A stretch of DNA of 64,000 nucleotides from positions 7,810,129-7,874,128 of the forward strand of contig CM020505.1 in NCBI GenBank assembly GCA_009823395.1. Reading direction: 5' to 3'. Below the pieces are notes generated by a model. The model saw only the letters and a program-made list of their open reading frames with translations, had not been told where the DNA came from and made no database searches. Shown piece after piece: positions 46,161 through 62,594 of this stretch; the first letter of the stretch is position 1, and each line of letters starts with the position of its first letter. The stretch comes from Thamnaconus septentrionalis (Eukaryota > Chordata > Actinopteri > Tetraodontiformes > Monacanthidae). Position numbers and translations under genes: made by a program.

Positions 46161-46249
<89 letters not shown>
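46161..46249. repeat. (GT)n microsatellite with GC tail
   Basis: About 89 bp of pure GT, continuing into GCGCGCACGCACATG. The alternating purine-pyrimidine pattern is unbroken across the join. Confidence 0.96.
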
Positions 46250-46255
<6 letters not shown>

Positions 46256-47026
46256 CACGCACATGTAAGCTTTCAGATAACTTTCATCTTTTTTAAATTT
46301 TAGCCATTGTGTTTTCTGCAGTTAAGCATTTTTTTTTGTTGATGCAACATCATTTCAGTCGGAATGTATCCCGTTGTATCACCCCATAGTCATAACACCC
46401 GCTTCGGTTTTTCACCGCACATCTTAAGCTGACCGTAAATGCGAATCAATATTTGTCTTGTTCCATTATTTTTTGTGGGATGTGCAATATTGTGGTGACT
46501 GTTTTGTACCCCAGAGTTAAACACAAAGGCTGTCAGAGAAACAGAAAATGAAAGGGCAAAAAGACATCTTGGAAAAAAAAAAATCAACATGAGGTGGCAA
46601 TAGAACTCCCAAAACCACAGATGGTTGCCAACCTTTAAAATGCAATGATGCACTTTAAAGTCTGACACAACTAATTATTGATTTTCTGGAAATGTCACTT
46701 AAAAATGTCATAAAAAGTCAGGTATCTTCAGACGTGTATGGAAGTGCAAATAAACAACCCGGGTTGCATTAAGACAGAAGAAAACACGATTTTCTTTTAG
46801 CTTTTAGCTAATAAAAAATGTCAGTTGAAGTCACCACTTCTAATCAGATGCCAGAATGAGTGAGAAAGCAGCCCCACCCATTCAGCTTGAGGTTATTACA
46901 AGACACATTCAAATGTCCAACTGTGATGATAATTGCCATAAACCCCAGGTGCTGCTTATACAATGAATATGTTGTTAAATACTCTCTACAGGGGAACATT
47001 TTAAAGGACACTGTGATACATGAATA

Positions 47027-47029
<3 letters not shown>

Positions 47030-47105
<76 letters not shown>
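47030..47105. repeat. (CA)n microsatellite
   Basis: About 76 bp of pure CA. A shorter composite of (GCAC)n, (CT)n and (CA)n follows at about 47200-47260. Confidence 0.96.
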
Positions 47106-47107
<2 letters not shown>

Positions 47108-47260
47108 CTGAGAAAATATGGGGTGGAAGAATCTCATTTTCTACTCCCACTGGGCCAATGAAGCACTTGTTTAATCACTCAGTTATTTACTGAAAAATAA
47201 ACATGCATGCACGCACGCACGCACGCACACACTCTCTCTCTCTCACACACACACACACAC

Positions 47261-50942
<3,682 letters not shown>

Positions 50943-51603
50943 TTTTTTTTCCTGAAATGTAAGCTTCAGATTAAATCAGCACCATTCTCAGCGAACCACT
51001 ATGCACTTCGGCTGAAGCCCGGTGCAGCAGTGGCCTCACTGTGTCAGCAAATTGTGCTCATTCAAATGAATGAGTAAGTGCCTCTTTAATATTGGGACAT
51101 TGCAGCTTTGAAGTATTTCCTCTTATGAGGTATCCCATAGCAAGTGCATTGAAATAATACTGATGAAGCGATATGGCGAGTAAAGGTAGGGAACAGCCAC
51201 TTTTTGATGAGAGTGCATGCTTCCGTGGGGACTCTGACATTATGGCACAGGCTGGAGTTTTTCTTTGCTCTGATACACACACACACACACACACCAGCAC
51301 ACACGCACGCACGCGGTCCTCCACGTTGGTGCGACTTTGTGCTGCTGTCCACTGAATATCACAGCTAATGTAGCAGTTAATGAGGCACTTTTGCATTTCT
51401 TTCATTTCCACTTTCCCTCTTTCTGTCAGCACAGCTCTTTCCATAAGCTCTAGGCTAATGGCTGGCTAGCGGGCTAGCATTAAGCAGCCTGATGTGTCTG
51501 TTAATGTAACATTAGTGTTTTCCTCTCACTTAGTTCCATGGTTTAAGGGCATAGTTACTCTGTGAGGGCCTGTGACGGTGTGTGAGCAGGACTTTCACAT
51601 ACC

Positions 51604-51605
<2 letters not shown>

Positions 51606-51652
<47 letters not shown>
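51606..51652. repeat. (TG)n microsatellite
   Basis: About 47 bp of TG followed by CTGTGAGTGTGCG. Confidence 0.94.
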
Positions 51653-51653
<1 letters not shown>

Positions 51654-54600
51654 TGTGAGTGTGCGCCGTGTTTCAAAACGAGTGCGCGTGTGTATTTGCG
51701 CTCTACATATGGGGGCAATGAGTTACATTTCCACTTCAAAGCGACAAGTCGGCAGCAGCAGAAGCTACTTTCATCCATTAATGTGATTTTAAGGGAGAGC
51801 GAGAGAGACAGTGAGACACGCGCAGAAAGAAATACACAGCAGCCCAGTAATAAGAATTCTCCTGTCTGCTAAAGGGGTCAGGTTGTTTATTACAGTCCTT
51901 ACTGACTCCTTACTGACAACTATCTTCTGACTTCTTCTGGCTTTCTTTGTGTGTGTGTCTGTTTTTTTCCCCAAATATCTGAGACCAATAGTATTTTATT
52001 AGTATCTGTCACTCATATTAATGGGTTCACTCCTCTGTAAAAAGTAAGTGTTGTTGTCCCACTGTGTCTGCGAAAGGAATGAAAACCTATTGACATTTAT
52101 TATTCTAACAATAAACAGTCTGACAGTGTTTGACAGAAAAATGCTTATGGATATGATTCTACAGTGTGTGTGTTTGTGTCTGTGTGTGTGCACGCACATG
52201 TGTTTGCTTGGTTGGGAGTGTGGGGTTTTTCAGGGGGATTATTATTGTGTTTGAGAGCCCTTCTGATCACAAGTGTCCATTTGTACTCTGCCTCGTGTCG
52301 GCACCTCCCACATGGACAGGGCGCACATGCAAATGATCCCCAAGCGGTGTGTCGTCATAATGTGCGGCCGCATCTTGAAGGCAAACCTTTTTTTCATTAC
52401 ACAGTCAAACGATTTGTTAACAATGCTGAAAACACAAAAATACCATTAGCGTCAACAAAAAAGACAAAACGTAACATTTCAAAAGACACAACCCCATGTT
52501 GCTGTCATGTGACTGGTGCGGTAATCATGATTGAAACGCACACTTCAGATTTCCTTCCTTTGCTTGATCAATGGTGACAGGATTGTCACCATCCAAATTC
52601 AATATAAAATCCAATCTAATAAAAATCTCCAAATGATTATTTATTGTAATATCAATACAATCGTTTGTCTACGCATACGGCAGTACATTTACATTTGCAG
52701 TAACCCAGTTTACAGCAGACATGGTATAAAATATACTGCGATTATTTCCACAACATAAATGTAATGCAAAAATGACAAATAGTTGCATTTTTGAAACATC
52801 TTACTTGCACTGACATTCCTTTTGGTGGCATCCAGTGGTGGTTTCAAGGCTCCCCGTGGGCGCACAGTGGGAGTGAACTTAAGAGCGTGATGCATTGTGG
52901 GATATGTGCTCATAATGCCACCCTGCTGCGGTCTTTCTGCCAGTACGGATAAAGTGCAAATCAAGCGCATTGCTCTATTGATTGCTGGAGCAATGGGATA
53001 CACTTGCGCTCTGACGCTGAGCGCGGGGACGTGCACGCCAGGTATCGGAGCGTGTAAGTCAGTGCGTTTAATGTCTAGGCCTTCAGTGACATTGTCCTTA
53101 GTCCTACCTAAATTAATACTCCTCATAATACCACCAATACCGTCAAAACTCATAAGAAATGCCAACTTTTTAGACATCAGTCAACAAAGTCCAACAAAAG
53201 TACGGTATGTGAGCTTAAACAAGTTTGTCCAATTAACTGCACATTGTTGCCGTTTCATATAAGACATCTACGACGAGACAATAAAAAACAAGCTGTTCAA
53301 GATGCATTTGTTTTTGTTTTTGAAAAAACAGCAAAACAATTGAGCAATAACGCACCACGTTATTTATATTATAAATTGCAGATGATTCAGCAATTTAACT
53401 TCTCCTTTTGCCATCAGATCTCCGGGCTTAGTTAAGTCTGTCCAGCTCTCACGAGTGCTTATCCAATCACAGTTCAGCGTTGGGCATAAAACCAGCACGG
53501 TGGACCGTTGACTTAGAGCACATAGTATGGAGCCTGGAATATCCTGGAATGTTGATTTTGAAGGCCTCAAGCAGATTTCATAGAGCCTGACAACACAAGC
53601 TAGCTGAAATACGATTGGATAAAAACTCTGCTATATTATACAACAATGGAACCAGTGCAAACAAGTGGATAGTGTGACACAAAGGAAACAGACTATGGAG
53701 AGTAACTTTATTATTATATTTACAGGAAAAAGGAACTTTTCTGAGTATGTCTAGGCCAGCAGAGAAGACCTTGCTGGACCTGACGACCCCCCACTTGTGG
53801 GATCAAGTGTGCTTGATGTGTAGCCACCACGCTTCCGTCTCGCTGGCTGGTGCGTCTGGCGACTTCCTGGTCGCGAGCTACATCTGCGAGGTTCCTCAAA
53901 GGTTCTAGCGCACGGCCACACTACCTGTCCTTTATCGTGTCGTGTCTCGTCCCCTATTATGCCACCCAATTAGAGGGGTAACATTCGTCTTTTCATGACA
54001 CACCACTGCACCCTTTATCTGCTGTCTTAAGCACCTCTTTATTACACCATTAATTTAAACTGTGCCGCTACTTTGTTATAATTACTTGTTGTTACAGCCG
54101 TGTGGAAAGTAATCCACTTCAGAGCTCACCCGGACACCGACCTTGTCCGGGACATGTCTGTTTTTCACACGGCTCGGCTGGGTTCCGCTGTTTGAAGGTG
54201 GGATGCGAGAGCCGCGTTGTGCAGGGGAAGCTATTTTAGTTGTTAAGGTTTTGAGCCCGGTGTTGAAATGAGTTTTTTATAGCCTTGCATTCGAATGGTT
54301 TGTTTCAATGGTTTCGAGGGCTGTTTTAATTAGATCGTAGGACAAACCAGCAGCTTTAGGCGCAAAGTTTATGAATTAGTAATATGACTTTGCATTTGCC
54401 AAATTTTTCAATCCAAACATTCATCCAGATTTTTTTTTTTCAACCGAATTTCTTGTTTACAGTCTTCCTTTTTCATTTTCCAACCCAGAATTTCTGCTCC
54501 AAAGTCACTTCAGAGCAGCACCTTAATTACCCTCTCATTAATTTTCCTCCTGATTGTGATCGGGATGTTTGGGGACTGCTTTAAAGTTTTAATTATCATC

Positions 54601-56189
54601 TGCAAGGTGTGAGCATGCTTGCCCATTTTTTTCTTTTCTTCAAAAACCGGGTTGGATTTCCCCAGATTAGAGACAGAGACAAGAGACCGCAATCCCCGTT
54701 GCACAACACTTCAGCATGCAAATTCTGCCTGAATTAACTGTCCAGATGTTTCATATTTGTAATGCATCTTCTGCAGAGTTTGTTGCCGTGCGCACCGGGT
54801 GTGCAAGTGCGCGCGCAAGTATAAATGCATTAGCCACGGGCTATCGTTGCTCCGGCAGCATCGTTCTTCTTCTATCAATTTTTAATGTTCCGCAATGGTC
54901 GCTGGCATTGTTGAACCTCCATCTTCAGGACACGGTCAGGAGGGAAAAAAAACAAAACAAAACAAAAAAACGATGTATAAAGCTAGAAAAGACGGAAGGT
55001 TGGACAGAGATTTGGAGGGAAGGTGGTGGTGGTGGTGATGGGGGTGTTAATAGGCGCTAGCTTGTGGAGGCTGACATCACAGGAGTCGCTGTCGAAGCGG
55101 TGGGCTGATGTGCTGTGACACTGCAGTATGCAGCCCGACAGAGAAGACGGTGAGAGAGGAAGAGGGAGGCGAGAAGCCAGTTGGAATGGCTACTGACTTA
55201 CTGTCACTTTGATTTACAGAGGAAATGACGGAGCGGTTGTTTCCTTGATTGACTGACTTGCCGGCTGATTGCTTACGTTACAGGCTGGCTGAGTGACTGA
55301 CTGAGGCTATTGCTGATTTGTGGTAGTTTTTTTTTTTTTTTTTTTAAACGAGGTAGTTTTTCGAGGGCAGATCAGCTGAGGGTCGGCGGAGAGGAAAGAA
55401 AGAGGTGGAAGTGAGGCCCCTCCACTGTGTTTAAACTTCACAGAGGGGCTCGGAATGAGTTCCCGGGATCCAAAGGCCAAGAACCACTCTAAGCACATAA
55501 TGGTTATTTAATTGTTCCTTGTTTAATGTAGATTTTATTTGTTTCCATTACCGGCTGCAATGTGCTTTATTACAAATTCTTCCCTGAGTCATCCTTGGGG
55601 GAAATGGCCCGGGTTTTACCCCACTGAAATCCAGTCGTAGCAAATTAAAGCAAATAGGAATTAATTGAATTGTGGTAAACTCAATTAAACGATGTAGGGG
55701 AGTCGAAAAACGATTCGTCAGTTCAAGTCAAAAAAAAGAAGGGAGATTCAAACGTTATTGATTTGTTTATTTATTTATTTTTGGTTTTTGCGCTGAGGCG
55801 CGCAGGTTTTATTTTTTTTTCCGCGCCACCCTGACATCTGGCAGCGTGAACTGAGCGATGTCGTCCTGTCAGCTGGAGATGGATGGAGAGAGTGAGGAAA
55901 AATGGAACGCCTGGTAAGGCAGCGCATGCAGGGAGGAGGTTAAAGAGGGGGAGCAGGAGGGAGGTAGGGAGGGAGGGAGGAAGGGAGGGAAGGAAAGCCT
56001 TAAGCAGTTTGATAAGGAAATAATAAAGCCAAGGTTGTAAAAAGGAGAGTTCAGCCGTGGCAAAGTGGGCCGCACGCACTCAACGCCCGACATGGCGCCT
56101 CCCCAAACATGCAGCGGCTGCATCGAAACCAAAGTCCTTTACAGGTCATTAAACTCCAACAACTGGCAATCTCTTCTTCCTGTCTGGCA

Positions 56190-56560
56190 AATGACGGCTA
56201 AATAACACGTCTCCGTCCGTCCGTACGTCCGTCCGTCTGCTTGTTCCCGCTCGGCGGACGCAATCCCGAACGCACCGCAGCCCGATTGTTTTTCCCCTTT
56301 CAACGCAACTCGGTCCCGACGCCAAACGCAGAGTCGCGTCACCGTTTGGTCGCCGCGCCTGCGGATTCTTCGTTTTATCGAATAACGGCGCTCGGGAATT
56401 AAAGGCGTGTTCCTCTCAAGATCAATATCACGACGCGGATGCAGAACGAGACGTCCCTCCTCCAACGATCCGGTCGATGTCGTTAAGTACGCATGACGAC
56501 GTGTCGTGACCCCGACGGCTCTGAATCACCCCGACAGCCTCGATTTCACACCGAGTCAGC
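56190..56560. other. CpG-dense patch in presumed intron 1
   Basis: Sequence around (GTCC)n (56212-56238) and onward to about 56560 is rich in CpG, in contrast to its surroundings (for example TCGGTCCCGACGCC and CGCGTCACCGTTTGGTCGCC). It might be an alternative promoter or a methylation-free regulatory element. No start codon with a good donor was identified. Confidence 0.4.
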
Positions 56561-57215
56561 TTCGCCGCACGTCATCCCGCCTGTTGCGCGACAGAGTCCT
56601 GAGAAAATCTGCAATCTGACACCAGATGTTGATTAAGAAAAATGATTTTATTGATTGTGATAACGATTGTGTTGCGTTTTGAATGCAGCGGGGTGAACAG
56701 CGGCAGGGTGTGCTACTCGTCCCCTCTGGGGGGCGAGTGTGTAGACACAGTAGGGAGCGGATGGTGGGAAGGTGGCAGGCGGGCGGGGGGGGCATGATTC
56801 AGCTCTTGCTTTAATGTAGACGTTCATTTTCACTCACAAATTAGGATGAATGTGTCGCTGGCTCACTCAGAAATTAGAAAAATTTTTGATGTATTTTTTA
56901 CTTTCCACTCTACAAAACAAAAACTTGAAGTTGAACGTTGTTGCTTGACTGGCACTGCATCAGAGGAAAAAAACAAAACCATCCTTCTCCTTTCTCTTGC
57001 GTCGACCTAAAGGTTTTCACGGCGTGTTGCTTCACTCAGCTGCCGCCGCCGCTGACAGCAGGTTAGCGTCGGAACGCCGTCGCCACCTCAGATGGCCGAG
57101 CGGCTCCCGCCAGCAGCAGGAAGCTGAAAAAAAATAAATAAAATAAAATAAATTCCTTCCTCTGCCCCTCTCACCGAACCCTATTTTCAGGCCCTCTTTT
57201 ATCCTGCTGCCCTTT

Positions 57216-57220
<5 letters not shown>

Positions 57221-57246
<26 letters not shown>
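57221..57246. repeat. (TC)n microsatellite
   Basis: About 26 bp of TC at the start of a 350-bp strand-asymmetric pyrimidine tract. Confidence 0.9.
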
Positions 57247-58016
57247 GCTTCATGTCTCCCCCCCTTTTCATCCGTGTGTCATTTTTTAATGCTGCCCTCC
57301 CACATCCCCCCTACTACCCCTTCTCCCCCTTCCTCTCCATCCCCCCCCACACCTTCCTCCTCTCCCCTCTTTTCACGCGCCCTCCCTCCTCCGCTGTTCG
57401 TCCTCCCTGCCTTCCTCCTACGTTTTTCCATCCCTCCCTCCTGCCCTCCCTTCTACCTTCTGCCGCTTCCCGTCCTTCCTCCCTAATCAAACCCACTCTC
57501 TCTCTCTCTCTCCCTCCTCCATCCCTCCCCTGTTTTAATGCAACGTCTCTTCCGCCGCCCTCCCTCTCTTGCCCTTTGGAGTCCTCTGATTAGGTTTCCG
57601 CCGTTTCATTGAGACGTCTGTACGACCGCTGAAACAACTGCTGTCACACGTCCCCGGTCCACCCTTTCACTCTCTCTGCTTTCTCTCCTCAGTCCCTCCT
57701 TTTTGCTCTGCCACCTTGTCATGCTTTAGCTCCACCTTCTCTTGCCACCATCTCAATGTTTCATCCCCGGGTATCTCCGACTTTCTTCTGCTTCACCACT
57801 TCACTTCTCCCTCGCTCCTTCTTCTGCGTTACCATTCTATTCTTGATGCTTTTTTTTCTGTCCTAATTCACCCGCCTTCCCTTGCGGCTTACACGTGCGA
57901 TGGTCTCTGACAGTATTGTAAACTGCTGTTTGGTTGGCACCACGGAAAAAAAAGAGAGACCTTCGGAAAGAGAAACTCTGTGTGTGTGTTGGTGTGAGCT
58001 TTGGGGAGGGTGCAGT

Positions 58017-58036
58017 GGCGGCGGCGGCGGCGGCGG
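58017..58036. repeat. (CGG)n triplet tract
   Basis: Six to seven perfect GGC/CGG units within a purine-rich context. No coding exon could be assigned. Confidence 0.88.
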
Positions 58037-61000
58037 GGTCTGGGCTGACACTGCATTTCTGCTGTGTTTCTGGCAGCGGAGAGAGGGAAGATGTCTGAAA
58101 ATAGAGAGAACACGCTTAAAAATGATACGGGGTGCCGGGTGGGTGTAGGAGAAGCGAGAGAATGAGTCAGCTTATGGAGAGGGAGGAAAAAAGGCAGAGG
58201 GGAGAGCCTGCGTGTCTACATACTTCTAATCTGTTGATGGTTGAGGGGAAGCGGACAATAAGCCATTATCTCTCGGAGGCTCGGCATTAGCTGCAAGGAG
58301 GATGCCGCCTCGTACCGCCAGTGCCAAAGCTGCTTACAGAACGGTAATGTGGCCAAAATGCTGTGACACTCGCACAGGGACAGCCGGGAATATACACACC
58401 GAGTTTTAATAATAAAGATAAGATGGTTTAAGATCTAATGCCAATTTCTTTGCTGCAGCGGCGCATACACACCATCGGCTTCCTCTGCTTCTGCACTGAG
58501 CTTGAAAGACGTTCAAGGCTATGAGACACTTTCAGAATTATACAGGCGACAGTGTTAAATGTGTACAGGGTTTTTAATGGGATTTTTGGGATGGGATTTT
58601 CAGTCTGAAAGAGACTGAAAATCTTTGTGTCTTTCAATAAAAAGCTCCTGGTCGATAAGTGTTTCTGTTGCCTGAACTGAAATGAGCGTTGGATGATCTG
58701 GCATGAACATGTATGTCATGCCATGTATGATCAAAGCTGCTTTTTAGCTCCCTGTGCAAGCTGTGCTTATATTAATATTACAATATAATATTATTATTAT
58801 TAATATTGTTTTCCATGCCGCTTCCATCTTGCTTTAATGTACTTACTGGTTTGTATGAAAAGCTGTAAAGCTTAAATAGCTTAAATCTTATTTTCTCTGT
58901 ATGTGAATTAATATTTAATTTAAAATTGCCTTGTTCCCTGCAGTATCATGCAGTGTTATTTTTTTATCGTAAGAAAACATTGGTGCAGTTAATTTCTGCA
59001 TCATTTTGGACCTTTAATTAGCTGTTGTCACATTTTTATATGTCATCGCTGTACAAGAAAACTCCCTCACTGTCATGTCCACCATTTTTCCTGGCTGCTG
59101 ATTGGCTCGTACAGCCAGTATACTCTGCCTCCGGAGCAGCTGCATCTCCTGGGACACCAAGCGGCGAAGTCTGTAGTTAAATCAAGCCAAATTGAAAATG
59201 CCATCGCCGGCTTCACCAACTAAAGCCAAGCTGTCGTGAGTTTGCACAGGTGTTTTTTTTTTTTAAATTTCTTCTTCTTAACATTGTGTCTACTGTCTGT
59301 GAAATCCATTTAAGTCGGCGGTGATCAAAAGGGAAAATGTTTCATAAATTTACATAAAAATCCATATCTACTGTTTAATAGTCTCTTTTAGGCTCCCTTC
59401 CTGGCGCTACAAACAGGAGGGAGCCAGATTTGACAGCAGTGCTGTTATAAAGCTGACGTCACTGCACTGACTAAGACGGCGAACAGAGAGAGGTGTCACA
59501 TAGCAAACGCTCTTCTCTCCTCTCCTCTCTCTCCTCTCCTCTCCTTCCCTCTCCTATCCTATCCTTCCATTCTCTCCTCTCAACTCCCCTCCCCACCCCA
59601 CCTCTCCTCTCCTCCTCCTCTCATAATTCTGATTTTAGCAGGCATTTTGCGCCATCCGTAGCCTGCTGGTGTGGAGCTGTTTAGGGGGCATGAAGAGCTT
59701 TCTAAATGATGGCTAAATTTAACTAAATGACTTCCTCCACTCACATCTGATATAATGTTCTCCCCAGCTCCTCTCCTCTCTCTGGATCGTTCTCTCGCTG
59801 CCTCTTCCTCTTTGGCTGTTGTCCTTTTTTAATCTCCTTCCTCTCTCTCTCTTTCTCTGGCCGTCTTGAAGTGTGATTTCTTTTTCTCAGTCTCCCTCCC
59901 TCCCTCCATCTCTCCCTCCCATATGACTCCTTCCTCCCTCTCTTGCCTATTTACCGCTTTTCATTTCATTCTGTGTCCCTTTCCGAACCCCTCCTCATCG
60001 TCTCACTTCTTTTCTGTTAATGGTTTTGTTTTGTCTCGTCTACTTTCTCCTTGCATAAAAGGGTCAGACTGTTCTTGGTCTGAATCCCTTTTCTTTTCCC
60101 TTTGACTGAAGCCTTAACAAGGAGGCTTTAGTTAAATTGCCTTTGAATAAGCCAGCTCACAGTTCTGTCTTTATGTCCCTCTGTCCATGCCGCCTGTCGG
60201 TCTGATCAATCCGCTTCGTCCTTGTTGTCTGCCAGCTGTCGGCAATAATGTGCCTTTGAGTGGAAATGGTGACCGATTAGAAGATGGATTTCCTACCTGA
60301 GAATTGCCGTCAGAAAATTGGAAGAAGATAATTGCTGCTGGCGCTGCAACCACTGGTGACTTCAGCAGCCCATCAGACTGCCTACGTGTGGCAGCCCACT
60401 CAGCCACTAACAACCCCCCGTCCATGTTACGTAATTTCTACGTATAAAGTTTATCACTCATCAGACTGCCATCTATATTATGATACAAAATAATTCTGCC
60501 GTAAAATATTGTAATATAGGATAATAAATCTGTAATTTATCCATCTGTGGAATCCAGTTAATGTATTTATAGACCTATGTTATTATTTTTTGCATATTAT
60601 AGTTAAACATGGTAAAATAATGATTATATAATAATGATTATTCAGTTTACTTAAAAATATTGCTTTATAAATGACAGAAATGCAATATAAAAATTTCTAT
60701 AACATCTAACATTTTATAATAAGAGAAATTTTTATTAAACAGGGCTGCATGTGCTCTGTTTACCTTCTCACTCATGACAAGATGGTTTAATACATTTGTA
60801 TTTGGAAAGGCCTTCGTGTGAGATGCATATTCATGTTTTGTAAATTGCAGGCGTCTCCTGGAAGGAAGGAAACCTTTCACGATATATTATTTATTAACCA
60901 AACTCTACTCACCATCTCTAGTTGACTCGGTAATAACATTGCTATTGGCTGTTAATTGCCAATATAATTTAACATCATGGGACCAGTTACTATTGACAGG

Positions 61001-61483
61001 ATTAATTGTGGATCCCTTTAATATAGGATTAATATGGTCTGGTTTTAATCAGTGAACTGCCCATCCTAATCCTCAATGGAATAACTCACACATTACATGT
61101 GTATTACTGAAGATTATCTTGTGGGTGTCTAGAGGGACGGCTGGCTAACAACATAACACAGCTGTGTTCTACATCAGCCTCATTTAACATCCCATCTCAT
61201 GTGCTTCTGCAACACATTCATATCAATTCTTAGAGCTTGTAGAGGAGATCACAACTCTATTACTGTGTAAATATAACACCAAATACAACATACCCTTAAA
61301 TGAAGGAAACATTTTTTTTTACAGCTGTTCTCAACAACTCAAGAGTGGTTGTTAAGTCAGGTGTTTTTCCTCCGATAATTTTATATAGAAGGTATGAATT
61401 TTTTTATTGAAAAAAAGCCAGGGGCATTTACTGTTTATGTGCAGAAAAGAGTTTGTTTACTCCTAAACATTACAAATTTCCTC

Positions 61484-61890
61484 CATCCATCCATTCGCTT
61501 CTGCTTATCCAAAGCAGGATTAAGGGTTCTGCTCCAGGACCTGATTTTTGTCCACCGCACCCTTGACATCGTGCCCTCTTTCACTACCTTGAGTGCTTGA
61601 CCATGGAACGAGCGATGGCTTGTTGTGCTTTCTGTGTAACCTGTATCTGTGTTACCAGAGACGCCACCCAAAACCCACCTGCCCATCTCCCGTTCCGTCT
61701 CTCCATCAAAGAAATTACTTCAGGAAGGACTTTGGGGTACTTGAACTCCCTGGCTTGGGGAAGCTCTGAGTCACTATCCTTCATCCCTGCCACTTTACAC
61801 TAAGCCATGAACCATTCAGTTGCATGAGTAAGGTCATGGACAATGGAGTGCGGTTAGAGCCACATCCTCTGTGAAAAGCAAAGGTACTGA
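61484..61890 (-). mobile_element. Degraded L2-like LINE fragment (reverse transcriptase C-terminal part)
   Basis: Minus-strand translation around 61884-61858 gives LLFTEDVA, matching the reverse transcriptase catalytic box (typically FADD) with its first Asp changed. Further on, 61793-61720 gives ELPQAREFKYPKVL, resembling the LPQVEEFKYLGVL stretch of fish L2-type LINEs. The frame is interrupted and parts are missing, so it is a dead remnant. It ends toward CCATCCATCCATTCGCTTCT (about 61485-61504), a string often found in dispersed fish repeats. Family assignment is from memory. Confidence 0.55.
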
Positions 61891-62319
61891 TGTTCTAAAG
61901 TCAGACAAATGGCCCTGGTGTTTCCCAAGGAGCCAGTCGAGTGTAGTATGATTCCCCTGTAATAAACACAGGTCTGGTTCACTACCAGGGAATCACCATC
62001 CGGCTAATGGTTATTTATAGGGATGCTCTGATACCCAGTTTTTTTTTTTCAAACCAAGTCCAAGTTCTTAGATTTGATGACTTGTCGATATGAGCTCCCT
62101 CTCTCCCTCCGTCGAACCTGATAGACAGACAGTGGGCTGGTGGTCTGCTCCACTTTGGGCTCTCCTACTAAACCCGACGTAGCCACACGTGTGCCTGAGG
62201 CGAGCGTCCCTGCTGCGGCGGCCAGTGGAGATGGCCTCAGGGCGAGGGTGTGCATGCATAGTGTGTGGTGTGTATGTGCATAGTTACTTATGTGATCCAA
62301 CATGAGTCACATTCTAAAG

Positions 62320-62586
62320 CAGGTATAGGCAAACTATGGCCAGGGGGCCATATGCGGTCTGTTAGGCCTTTTAAGTCAAACGGGCCTTTTTAAGTCATAA
62401 AATAGCTGTAGTTCATCCATTTTTTCAATGTTTTAAGATTCATTTCAATAAAGGGCGAAACACCGTGGAGCTTCAAAGACACTACATCTCCCATGATATG
62501 TTTTTCCCCCATCCATCTGCTGCTGCTCCTCTGTCAAATATTAGAACCCACTGTGGCCCACCAATCAAAAAGTTCGCCCACCCCTG
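62320..62586. mobile_element. Complete 267-bp hAT-type miniature element
   Basis: The element begins CAGGTATAGGCAAACTATGG, and its other end in reverse complement begins CAGGGGTGGGCGAACTTTTT, so the termini are imperfect inverted repeats of the CAGGGGTGGGCAAACT type. It is flanked by a perfect 8-bp direct duplication TTCTAAAG (62312-62319 and 62587-62594), the hallmark of hAT transposition. It has no coding capacity and is non-autonomous. Confidence 0.85.
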
Positions 62587-62594
62587 TTCTAAAG

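Noticed and set aside
52710..53262. Overlapping open frames of 155 (minus) and 121 (plus) codons
   Set aside because: No recognisable domain, no splice context, and the two strands are open together, which points to chance composition.
57240..57600. Pro/Ser/Leu-rich open frames of 113 and 70 codons
   Set aside because: They arise from a strand-asymmetric CT-rich tract that lacks stop codons; no gene features.
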